From a virus, in IMG/VR virus record IMGVR_UViG_3300043446_001923, positions 1-39,766 of that record: a DNA stretch of 39,766 nt; one strand, written 5' to 3'. Below the pieces are notes generated by a model. The model saw only the letters and a program-made list of their open reading frames with translations, searched no databases and had not been told where the DNA came from. Below, one piece after another: positions 21,659-27,992 of this stretch; position 1 is the stretch's first letter, and each line of letters opens with the position of its first letter. Position numbers and translations under genes: made by a program.

Positions 21659-22246
21659 TTATTGGATAAATGAGGCCGTTCTACCGCTGAACCGAAGGGT
21701 GGTCTCAACCCCACACGGTCCATTTCTCTGCCATGGAATCCCGATGATTCGAGACTCTGAACCTTCCTCCGCAGGAAGGCGAATAGCAAGCACACAAGTT
21801 GCGTCCTGCTGAATACTTCTACTTTCACGAGCCTTGCCTTGTTCGTTGAGCTGAGTAATGGCGATGACCAAACAATTCAGCTCTATTGACAGCAGACGCA
21901 GGGCTCGGCTCACTTCTGCCACCTCACGTTCACGGGTGCCTTCACGGCCAACGTCGCAGCGTACAAGCTGGATGTAGTCCACGAACATCACTCCAAGTCC
22001 GTGCTCGGTCTTTGCCATGGCCCGAGCGGTGGCCACTATCGAAGCGATGTCATGCAGGTCGTCACGAATCACAAGGTGGTTCTGTGAGATTGTCTGCATG
22101 GCCCGCTGAATCCCAAGCATGTGCGCTTGGGACTTGACTCCATCAGCCAGCGACCTCAACGGGACATCGCCCATTTTGGCTACTAGACGATCAACAATCT
22201 GTTCCGCAGGCATCTCCAGCGAAACGATCAGGATGCCTCGTTTCAT
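21659..22246 (-). CDS. dnaB: Replicative helicase DnaB, C-terminal half (split gene)
   Basis: 195 residues that start inside the RecA core of a DnaB helicase. SLEMPAEQ (motif H1a) is at 9-16, Walker B VMFVDYIQLV at 86-95, and motifs H3/H4 (ITQLNEQGKARESRSIQQDA) at 130-149. There is no N-terminal domain and no Walker A; those are on a separate gene 1.75 kb upstream (24751-23993). Adding the two halves gives about 430 residues, a normal DnaB length, with nothing missing at the junction. The start overlaps the stop of the 81-aa gene by 4 bp, so it is coupled and likely translated. A working helicase would need the halves to associate. Confidence 0.88.
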   Translation of the reverse strand: MKRGILIVSLEMPAEQIVDRLVAKMGDVPLRSLADGVKSQAHMLGIQRAMQTISQNHLVIRDDLHDIASIVATARAMAKTEHGLGVMFVDYIQLVRCDVGREGTREREVAEVSRALRLLSIELNCLVIAITQLNEQGKARESRSIQQDATCVLAIRLPAEEGSESRIIGIPWQRNGPCGVETTLRFSGRTASFIQ

Positions 22247-22488
22247 CGCGATCCGTTTCCGGGTCTGTGGCTAGTGCTGTCCTTCTGGCCGACAAACCTT
22301 GTTGCCCAGAGTACAACCTCAATGTCCTCAGTGCTCTGATTCTCCGGCAGCAAAGCCAGTTCATCGCGCATGATCTCGCACTCAATCTCATGGCCGATGT
22401 GCATGACTTTGTAGACGATCTTGGGACGAGGCAGCTTAAGCGAATCGTTGATGACCCGGCTCATTCGCATAACACAATGCCTAGACAT
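22243..22488 (-). CDS. Small protein inside the split helicase region, unknown
   Basis: 81 residues. The first 15 residues are basic (MSRHCVMRMSRVINDSLKLP); then come KIVYKVMHIGHEIECEIMRD and STEDIEVVLWATRFVGQ, an alternating strand pattern, and a polar tail. The start overlaps the nuclease gene by 8 bases and the stop overlaps the C-terminal helicase gene. It could help the split helicase assemble, but nothing shows this. Confidence 0.55.
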   Translation of the reverse strand: MSRHCVMRMSRVINDSLKLPRPKIVYKVMHIGHEIECEIMRDELALLPENQSTEDIEVVLWATRFVGQKDSTSHRPGNGSR

Positions 22489-23263
22489 AACGAGGCATGA
22501 TGATGCGTGTTTCTGGCAACCCCGGCCATGTGTCCAGCTCCTTGCAGAGCTTGTAATTCATAAGATCCTCGTCGATTGCATTCGCCGCGCCGATCAGGAC
22601 TTCGGTGCTCGGGAAGACGTACTGAGCAAGGTGCGGGGGCTCCATGTCCACAGCCAGAAAGATGAAGCTGGGAGTTAACCCAAACACCTGCTGTGCTCCA
22701 AAGCGATACCACTCCGCCTGTACGTCATAACGCAGGTCGAAGAACGAACGATCAAAGTTGCTGATTCGCGTGACTGTCTTGAGGTCAATTATGACGTTCT
22801 CGTCGTTGAACTCGCCCATCAAATCCAGTCGTCCACGGCACTGCACGCCATCACGCTCCCAGTACAGCGACACCTCGCAATCATCCGAAGCGTACTGGAT
22901 CTTCTCCAACAGCCGACGAGCTGAATCAGCGGCTCCAGTGATCTGAGCGTTCTCCTCTTCGGTCACGATGAGAAGCCCCACGTTTTGCTCGCAGAAGTCC
23001 TGCCAAGTGGCCTTTCCTTCCTTCGTGCGCCTGTCGCAGGCTGGAGCTACGGCAAAGGTCTGCTTGTTCTCCAGAACAAGGTCGTGAACCACCGTGCCAA
23101 GTTCCATAGCACGGGAGGGCTTGAATTCTTTGGTCTCACGATACTTCATGTAGGCTGGAGCCGTGTGGAAGTGGTCTAGCGTGTGTTTACTCAGCCCCTC
23201 TGAGGCTTGATATTCTGCCATCGATAGACCGCGAACGGCCTTAGTCACGAACTTTGTAGTCAT
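22481..23263 (-). CDS. PD-(D/E)XK exonuclease, exonuclease VIII-like
   Basis: 260 residues. LSKHTLDHFHTAPAYMKYR at about 24-42, AMELGTVVHDLVLE at 52-65, GRLDLMGEF (Asp147), VIIDLKT (Asp160-x-Lys162) and YDVQAEWYRFG (Gln182, Tyr186) follow the putative exonuclease-8/PDDEXK family (the RecE-like and Cas4-like nuclease group) in order. These enzymes resect double-stranded DNA ends for recombination. The phage SSB and RuvC-like resolvase would complete a recombination set, though no annealing protein was found. The ATG overlaps the end of the kinase gene by 23 bases. It lies between the two helicase halves. Confidence 0.85.
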   Translation of the reverse strand: MTTKFVTKAVRGLSMAEYQASEGLSKHTLDHFHTAPAYMKYRETKEFKPSRAMELGTVVHDLVLENKQTFAVAPACDRRTKEGKATWQDFCEQNVGLLIVTEEENAQITGAADSARRLLEKIQYASDDCEVSLYWERDGVQCRGRLDLMGEFNDENVIIDLKTVTRISNFDRSFFDLRYDVQAEWYRFGAQQVFGLTPSFIFLAVDMEPPHLAQYVFPSTEVLIGAANAIDEDLMNYKLCKELDTWPGLPETRIIMPRYV

Positions 23264-23735
23264 TTAGGATTATCTTTGCGATTTGGTTATGTAGTTCTAG
23301 GATGGTCCCGTTGTTCTCAACGGTGAAGTCAACTCCACTGAGAGCTGCCTGACCCGCCTCCGATTCGTGCGTTCCGGCCTTGAGTCCATTCCGCACAATT
23401 CGTATGACGAGACCTTTGCGTTCATTCTTGATGAAGTCAACCTCGTTTTGAAAACGAACGTCAGTCCACACAGCCCGAGGCACTTGCAACATGCGTGAAC
23501 GAGCACGGTCCACCCAAAAGTTGATCTTGTAAGCTCGGCCAGCAGAGCCCAGCTCCTGCAACAGGCGACGACCTTTGGCGTCCTTGTCTTGGTTCCATGT
23601 GAACTCGCGTTGAGCGATTTCCTTGATGGGATCGGCAAACGCCATTGGTTTCCATCCAAACTCGATGAGCAGTTCTGCCGCAGCGTTTTTGCCAGCGCCC
23701 GCCAGCCCGGTGAATGCGATGTCTTTAAGAAACAT
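23241..23735 (-). CDS. Deoxynucleoside monophosphate kinase
   Basis: 164 residues. The P-loop is GLAGAGKN at 10-17, preceded by a hydrophobic strand. WKPMAFADPIKEIAQREF is the LID/NMP-binding pattern, and VWTDVRFQNEVDFIK at about 93-107 is the usual TDVRFxNE motif of T4 gp1-type dNMP kinases. The enzyme phosphorylates dNMPs from host DNA breakdown into dNDPs for phage replication. It lies within the region that separates the helicase halves, together with the 108-aa protein. The same 11 bases (TCATTTAGGAT) mark both edges of this two-gene unit. Confidence 0.85.
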   Translation of the reverse strand: MFLKDIAFTGLAGAGKNAAAELLIEFGWKPMAFADPIKEIAQREFTWNQDKDAKGRRLLQELGSAGRAYKINFWVDRARSRMLQVPRAVWTDVRFQNEVDFIKNERKGLVIRIVRNGLKAGTHESEAGQAALSGVDFTVENNGTILELHNQIAKIILNDYKVRD

Positions 23736-24051
23736 AGGTGTCGTTTACTTCAAATGCGTTGCAACCCACAATCCAGCCAGCTTTGTCACGAACGAGTTTG
23801 CTTGGCGACATGAGATCAGGGCGATCTGGCAGAGCCAAACGAACCACACTCGGGACGATGAACATGGTGTCTTTGCGGGGTTTCTCTGGGATGTTGGTGA
23901 CTGACTGCACTTGAGCCACCAGCAGCGGTGTTCCCTCAATTTCGCCGACCTTCTCGTAGTGATAGGTGGCCTGAGAGATGTATCCAGAAGGCTCAATCGT
24001 AGAGCCGTTCGGAAGAATAACTGGATTCTTCGTGAGATTGATTACTTTCAT
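23725..24051 (-). CDS. Conserved phage protein of unknown function
   Basis: 108 residues, mostly beta. The pattern KVINLTKNPVILPNGSTIEP, a GTPLLVAQVQSVTNIPEKPR middle and the ending KLVRDKAGWIVGCNAFEV match a small phage family with INLTPHxI...PPSGxxARV...LPxPxxGTxYIVSxLVA...RxDLxxP...VRDxxGxIIGC. I know this family from Bacteroides and other phages; its function is unknown. The start (24051) is embedded in the 3' end of the N-terminal helicase gene (59-base overlap). The IVPSVV segment fits the conserved YIVS strand. Confidence 0.75.
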   Translation of the reverse strand: MKVINLTKNPVILPNGSTIEPSGYISQATYHYEKVGEIEGTPLLVAQVQSVTNIPEKPRKDTMFIVPSVVRLALPDRPDLMSPSKLVRDKAGWIVGCNAFEVNDTYVS

Positions 24052-24751
24052 TTAGGATGTTGGCGATGATGTTGAGGGCCAGCATGGTTTTGCCGGACTT
24101 GGTTTCTCCTCCGATGACAAGGAAATCTCCGAATCGAATGGGTGTCAAGTTGTCGAGCTTGGAATAACCAGTGCGGACTCGCATGGCTGTGTCGTCCCCT
24201 GTCTCGTACCGTTGCAGTGCATTCATTAGGATGGCGTTGGTGTCCTGCACTCGTGCTGGAGCCATCTCCCGGTGCAGGGCATCAATCGCCATGTACGTTT
24301 GCGACAGCAACTCTCCGGTGTCTTGGCTGATGTCCTGAATATCGTGCTGAAGCTGTGCTGCAATCGCCAGTAGCGCCCGCCGTTTGGCGTGTCTGCGAAC
24401 AATCGTCAGCATGTCTGGCAATGCCGACAGAACAGCGCCATTGGTGCATACATCAGACACTTGATAAAACTCAGCACTCGGCATTCGTTCACGCACCTTC
24501 TCAAACAAGACCCTGATGTCGCAGGACGCACCCTTGGCAACCTGATTGGTGATTGACTCCACAACCGCTTTGGAGAATGGGTCCAGAATGTCAGCAGTGC
24601 TGAAGCGTGACTCGGTTGTTTTGGCGACAAACTCGTTTGGATAGTTTGCCGCGATACACGCCAAGCCAACCTCGGCCTCGGTAGCCTTTGGAACAAGATC
24701 CAGAGGCACTTCAACCCGTGACTTACCACCCTTCCGATACTTGGTTTCCAT
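23993..24751 (-). CDS. dnaB: Replicative helicase DnaB, N-terminal half with Walker A (split gene)
   Basis: 252 residues. Residues about 22-165 form the DnaB N-terminal helical domain and linker. TGYSKLDNLTPIRFGDF (194-210) and Walker A GGETKSGKT (214-222) open the RecA domain. Homology stops after ALNIIANIL (225-233). The last 19 residues are a Ser/Glu-rich tail unlike DnaB and the frame then ends. The rest of the RecA domain is a second gene at 22246-21659. The break falls between the P-loop helix and the next core strand. No intein residues are seen at either edge. It follows the 178-aa replication protein with a 29-base overlap. Confidence 0.88.
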   Translation of the reverse strand: METKYRKGGKSRVEVPLDLVPKATEAEVGLACIAANYPNEFVAKTTESRFSTADILDPFSKAVVESITNQVAKGASCDIRVLFEKVRERMPSAEFYQVSDVCTNGAVLSALPDMLTIVRRHAKRRALLAIAAQLQHDIQDISQDTGELLSQTYMAIDALHREMAPARVQDTNAILMNALQRYETGDDTAMRVRTGYSKLDNLTPIRFGDFLVIGGETKSGKTMLALNIIANILNESNQSHEESSYSSERLYD

Positions 24752-25259
24752 CAGTAGTTAATGTCGTCTGTGCCCTTGCACGGATTGGTGTCTTTGCTAC
24801 GCCTGCATTCCGGCAGAGACGAGCGTTCAGGAATCGACCCATTCCCCGTTGCGTCTTGAGTTCCCGAGGATTGTCAATCAGAAAAGAGCGTGCCTTGAGG
24901 AACTCGGTGCGAACATGCGTCTCTCCAAACGCAAGCAGGAAATCACGAACAAGCGTTGGTGGAGCGACATAGAAGCCTCCGTTCTCGCAAGGGAACTGGA
25001 AGTTGTTGATGTCATCAGGCCGTTCCGGTTGCTCGGGTTGCGGCTCTAGCTCTGGCTCAAATTGCTTCACCGGCTCTGGCTCTTGCGGCGCTGGATCCTG
25101 TTCTTGGGGCTTGGCTGCCTCAGGAATGGGGATCTGCTCCAGCTTGAGTGTGGATACAGCGACAGGCGCACAAGGCGTCGTTATTGAGGTTGTTCCGTCT
25201 GTCGGGATCTCAAGCTGTACGGTGGTACCATTTTGTGCAGTTACGGTTATCTTGATCAT
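24723..25259 (-). CDS. Replication protein with acidic Pro/Glu/Gln linker, possible helicase loader
   Basis: 178 residues. The N-terminus is a short beta module (KITVTAQNGTTVQLEIP). About 45-80 is a Pro/Glu/Gln low-complexity linker. The C-terminal 80 residues (VAPPTLVRDFLLAFGETHVR, FLKARSFLIDNPRELKTQRG, GRFLNARLCR) contain the LxxNPxxxKTxRGxxRFLNxxLxR pattern. Many phage replication initiators/helicase loaders and some DnaT-like proteins end with this pattern. It comes immediately before the N-terminal helicase gene and overlaps it, as expected for a loader. The unusual part is the beta module and acidic linker in place of a winged-helix domain. Confidence 0.65.
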   Translation of the reverse strand: MIKITVTAQNGTTVQLEIPTDGTTSITTPCAPVAVSTLKLEQIPIPEAAKPQEQDPAPQEPEPVKQFEPELEPQPEQPERPDDINNFQFPCENGGFYVAPPTLVRDFLLAFGETHVRTEFLKARSFLIDNPRELKTQRGMGRFLNARLCRNAGVAKTPIRARAQTTLTTDGNQVSEGW

Positions 25260-25264
25260 GCTTT

Positions 25265-25468
25265 CTAGGTTGTTTCTTCTTTTACGAGCTTCACAAATTT
25301 CATCACGTTGTCTTCTGGGTCAATCGCAATCCCAACTCCATGGCGGCGCATGTAGAGTTCCAGCGCATCGCAGACCCACCTTGTTTCTTCGCTACCGATC
25401 TCAAGGGACATGAGTCCAGCTGGAGTCAGCTCAACTGTTTCATCGTCGCTGTTTTGTAGTTCGCTCAT
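25265..25468 (-). CDS. Small acidic protein, unknown
   Basis: 67 residues, acidic, with a helical core (LEIGSEETRWVCDALELYMR) and RHGVGIAIDPEDNVMKFVKL. Its start overlaps the stop of the Lar-like gene (ATGA). No motif is recognised. Its acidity and place next to antirestriction-type genes leave open a DNA-mimic role. Confidence 0.55.
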   Translation of the reverse strand: MSELQNSDDETVELTPAGLMSLEIGSEETRWVCDALELYMRRHGVGIAIDPEDNVMKFVKLVKEETT

Positions 25469-25677
25469 TTCGCTACCTCCTGCATCTTTTCAACAGGCTT
25501 CGCTTTCGGATTAGCCTGCACTGCTCGTTTATTCCAAAGGCGGATTGCTGATTTTTGATTAAAACTTTCTGGCCCTCTGGCAATGCACTGAAAACAAACC
25601 ACAGCGTTTTTAAGTTCCCAAAACATTACATGCGAGTTGTCTTCGCCGCAAAACGGGCATGGTTGTAGTTTGCTCAT
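25465..25677 (-). CDS. Lar-like restriction alleviation zinc protein
   Basis: 70 residues. QPCPFCGEDNSHV, VVCFQCIARGPES and AIRLWNKRA make the CPFCG...C..C..GP....A...WN pattern of the Lar (restriction alleviation) family. In Rac prophage Lar relieves type I restriction and enhances modification. Four cysteines bind one zinc. Overlaps of 4 bp with both neighbours put it directly behind the cytosine methyltransferase. Many phage Lar-like proteins have not been tested, so the activity here is by family. Confidence 0.8.
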   Translation of the reverse strand: MSKLQPCPFCGEDNSHVMFWELKNAVVCFQCIARGPESFNQKSAIRLWNKRAVQANPKAKPVEKMQEVAK

Positions 25678-26693
25678 TCCGCCTCCTTAAGTTCTTTCAT
25701 AAGTGTTCTAAATGCTCGTTCTGCCGTTGCCGGAACTACTCCGTTTCCCAGCAAGCGCAGTTCGTCGGTTCGATTATCGCACAACTCGGCATAGTCCAAC
25801 CCACCGGCAGGCCCATCAGCGTTTCTACCCAGCGTGGATTGAGTTTGCCGCTCTGCGTCCGCTCCACCATCGGCGTGAGCTCGCTGTACTCCCGCTCCTC
25901 GTTCCCGCGTCCACTCTTGTGATCCCGCGCCGTAGGCGTTGCCCAACTCGCCTGTGTCCCAAGGTGCAGCATCGATCCCGGCTTGCAGTTCGTTGGCCCC
26001 GGATTGCGCGAGTCTGCGCTTCGGGGCGTCACCCACGACTCTAGGCGGCTCCCATGCGTGCTGTGGTTCTCTAGGGCGGCTGGGCCAGAGATTTCCATCG
26101 ATGCAATTCTCCGCAGGATTCTCCCGCCTTTGTCCAGCTTTGCAAGAAGGCTCCAATTTGTCCCTTGATCCTGCGTTTCTGAAGCAGTCGGAGTGGGCCA
26201 AGATGAACACTCGCTTTCGCTGATGAGGCGCTCTGACTTCAGCCGCGCTGAATATGCCCCACGTCGTTCTGTAACCCATTCGTCCCAAGTCGTGCATGAC
26301 GTCACGCAACCCAAGGGTAATGTGTCCTTCGACGTTCTCGAAGAAACAGAGTCTTGGTTGCAAAACTGAAATTCCGTTTGCGATGTAAGGCCAGAGGTGG
26401 CGCTCATCGTCGGCTCCAAGACGTTTTCCAGCGGCGCTAAATGGTTGGCATGGGTAGCCGCCAGAGAGGATGTCCACCAAGCCTCGAAAAGACCCCCAAG
26501 GAAAGGATTTGAGATCAGTCCAGATCGGAGCCGGGTCAAGGTGCCCGCTTTCCATTCTCGCAAGTAACAACTCGCACGCGAACGCTTCGATCTCCGAATA
26601 AGCGACAGTTCGCAAGCTCGGGATGCATCGGCGGAGTCCAAGGTCAATGCCTCCGTATCCGCTGCAAAGGCTAATGTGCGTGGGATTATCCAC
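25674..26693 (-). CDS. C5 cytosine DNA methyltransferase
   Basis: 339 residues. Motif I is SLCSGYGGIDLG (8-19), motif IV GGYPCQPFSAAG with catalytic Cys82 (78-89), motif VI FENVEGH (118-124), motif VIII QRKRVFILAHS (158-168) and motif X LLGNGVVPATAERAF (314-328). It transfers a methyl group to C5 of cytosine. With no cognate nuclease it probably shields phage DNA from host restriction. The region between 165 and 300 contains repeated (A/G)(D/N)A elements and is the target-recognition part. That same DNA is open in a second frame that shows its own conserved pattern (see findings). It overlaps both neighbours by 4-8 bases. Confidence 0.92.
   Translation of the reverse strand: MDNPTHISLCSGYGGIDLGLRRCIPSLRTVAYSEIEAFACELLLARMESGHLDPAPIWTDLKSFPWGSFRGLVDILSGGYPCQPFSAAGKRLGADDERHLWPYIANGISVLQPRLCFFENVEGHITLGLRDVMHDLGRMGYRTTWGIFSAAEVRAPHQRKRVFILAHSDCFRNAGSRDKLEPSCKAGQRRENPAENCIDGNLWPSRPREPQHAWEPPRVVGDAPKRRLAQSGANELQAGIDAAPWDTGELGNAYGAGSQEWTRERGAGVQRAHADGGADAERQTQSTLGRNADGPAGGLDYAELCDNRTDELRLLGNGVVPATAERAFRTLMKELKEAE
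25736..26206 (-). other. Second open frame inside the methyltransferase gene (WPTPTA-type)
   Basis: In the alternate frame, three Trp/Thr/Pro units occur: WPTPTASE (from 26200), WVTPRSAD and WATPTARDHKSG. They are followed by GKLNPRWVETLMGLPVGWT and a Cys-containing tail that stops at 25736. This is the pattern of a recurrent phage protein family (W-x-TP-x-A-x-D repeats plus LNPRWVExLMGxPxGWT). The first in-frame Met within the conserved part is at 26098. Upstream of 26206 the frame is merely the shifted methyltransferase. Whether it is translated, by internal start or frameshift, is unknown. Confidence 0.4.
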
Positions 26694-27132
26694 ATTGGTC
26701 CTCCTTCAACGCCTCAACGGCAATCGCCTGCTCAAGTTTCCCTCTGCAAAATCCACAGCAATTCCCTTTTGCGATTTCAGACAAAGCCGACTCAAGCCGC
26801 TTGATGCGCTTGTTGGCCCACCACATCGCCCCGCAGGCAACGTGCATCGAATGCCGGATGTCGTCCGCCTGATGATCGGGCAGGCGCTCCTTCCACCACT
26901 CGCGGTCTTTGGCGAGCATGTGCAGATCTTGCCACGCCTCACCCAAAGACAGGTGCAGATCCAATCGGTTCCATAAATCTACAGCCTGCTCTTCCGTGTC
27001 CACCTCAGGTCCACGAGCCCAGCACCTATTGCATTTGATGCTGTGCATTCCGCTGACCCATGTACAGATGTTTAGATCTGTGCATTCACAGAATGGACAA
27101 CTTGCAATCCACCACTTGTTGACTTCGCTCAT
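26686..27132 (-). CDS. Lar-like zinc protein with helical extension
   Basis: 148 residues from ATG 27132, which overlaps the preceding stop (ATGA). An N-terminal zinc module (CPFCECTDLNICTWVSG, IKCNRCWARGPEVDTEEQAV, LWNRLD) has the Lar pattern CPFC...C..C..GP....A...WN. A long helical part follows (MLAKDREWWKERLPDHQADD, RIKRLESALSEIAKG) with a second CCGFC near the end. Compared with the 70-aa Lar-like protein at 25677 it is twice as long. It may alleviate type I restriction or regulate the methyltransferase that follows. The helical extension is unassigned. Confidence 0.72.
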   Translation of the reverse strand: MSEVNKWWIASCPFCECTDLNICTWVSGMHSIKCNRCWARGPEVDTEEQAVDLWNRLDLHLSLGEAWQDLHMLAKDREWWKERLPDHQADDIRHSMHVACGAMWWANKRIKRLESALSEIAKGNCCGFCRGKLEQAIAVEALKEDQCG

Positions 27133-27482
27133 TCCGCCGCCTCCTTCCATTTCCCAATCGCCTTCAAAAACGATTCAGCCCGTTGGCGAGCAGTTGCGCT
27201 GTAAGCCCGTCTTGATACCGTTCCTTTGAACCCATAATACACAGAATCGTACAAGATTTCAGCGTACTGTTTCCACTGCCAATCGGAGAGCGACTGCTCC
27301 GCCTCGTGCATGGCGTTGAGGTCGTTGCAGTAGTCGGGCAAATATCCGCAAACGTTCCATTTAGCTCCCGGAGGTTTCGGAGGCCATCCCCGCAGTTTAT
27401 GATTGTGCGATACTCCGCTATTATTCAATGGAGTCCACCCGCACGCCTCGGCGATGGCGTGGTTGATTTGCTGGTCTGTCAT
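27129..27482 (-). CDS. Phage ABA-sandwich domain protein
   Basis: 117 residues from ATG 27482 (ATGA overlap). INHAIAEACGWTPLN, then YLPDYCNDLNAMHEAEQSL and a C-terminal RQRAESFLKAIGKW follow the phage ABA-sandwich family (PF18066-type), in which the PDYxxDLNAMHEAE block is highly conserved. These small proteins are frequent in phage early regions, where no activity has been established. It overlaps the 129-aa gene upstream and the Lar-like gene downstream. Confidence 0.82.
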   Translation of the reverse strand: MTDQQINHAIAEACGWTPLNNSGVSHNHKLRGWPPKPPGAKWNVCGYLPDYCNDLNAMHEAEQSLSDWQWKQYAEILYDSVYYGFKGTVSRRAYSATARQRAESFLKAIGKWKEAAE

Positions 27483-27868
27483 GCCTTGTACCCCCATACT
27501 TCCCAGTCGGTTTGTTGAATGCTGTCATGGCTAAGAGCAAACTCTTTGTCTCCTCCCATAAGCAGTTGTCCAAGATGTCCTTTGGTAATGTTTTGCTTTG
27601 GAGAGAAGAAGCCTGCTCGTTTGATCATTGCGACAGAATCTGTGTTCCACCATCCAGATTGCAAACCACTCAAGGCGGAACTGAATGACATGTTTCCTTG
27701 CAACAACACCAGTTGCTCAGGTGACAGGCCAACCCAATCGTCGGCGATCAGGTCTTTGATCATGATTCCATCGTAGATAAACTTCCTCCACCCCTCTCGC
27801 CGGACTTTCCATCCTTCCGCGATTTTGTCGATCAACTCACTGCGTTTGATTTTAATGCTTTGTGTCAT
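27479..27868 (-). CDS. Early protein behind RNA element copy 3, unknown
   Basis: 129 residues. The first 30 residues (KIKRSELIDKIAEGWKVRRE, WRKFIYDG) resemble the start of small phage proteins with a WKVRRxGW signature (DUF2829-like modules), where a basic helix precedes a W-rich segment. The remainder (VGLSPEQLVLLQGNM, SHDSIQQTDWEVWGYKA) also ends in a W-E-V-W pattern seen in that type. The resemblance is partial. Its leader carries an extended structured RNA element (27889-27969) and CCTAAAAAAACC just before the ATG, with no Shine-Dalgarno box. Confidence 0.6.
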   Translation of the reverse strand: MTQSIKIKRSELIDKIAEGWKVRREGWRKFIYDGIMIKDLIADDWVGLSPEQLVLLQGNMSFSSALSGLQSGWWNTDSVAMIKRAGFFSPKQNITKGHLGQLLMGGDKEFALSHDSIQQTDWEVWGYKA

Positions 27869-27888
27869 ATTTGGTTTTTTTAGGTTGT

Positions 27889-27969
27889 GCCGTCTCTCCG
27901 GCTGTCACACCACTCAACGACCGGCTACCGGCCCAAGTCACCCCAAATACTCAGAGTGGCAGGTGTCGC
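27889..27969 (-). ncRNA. Structured RNA element, copy 3 (leader of the 129-aa gene)
   Basis: On the minus strand GCGACACC and GGTGTGAC pair over a longer 50-base insert that contains its own CCGG/CCGG-type hairpin. They are followed by a GCCG/CGGC hairpin with loop GAGAGA. CACTC/GAGTG lengthens the first stem. The layout is the same as at 8661-8706 and 8727-8772, with the stems changed but still paired. It ends about 20 bases before the ATG. Confidence 0.6.
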
Positions 27970-27992
27970 TCTCCAATTGGAGGAGAATTGTC

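Noticed and set aside
21659-24751. Split intein or homing endonuclease joining the helicase halves
   Set aside because: The 19-residue tail of the N-half has no intein N-terminal block and the C-half begins directly with helicase sequence, with no His-Asn ending before it. The nuclease in between is exonuclease VIII-like, not a homing enzyme.
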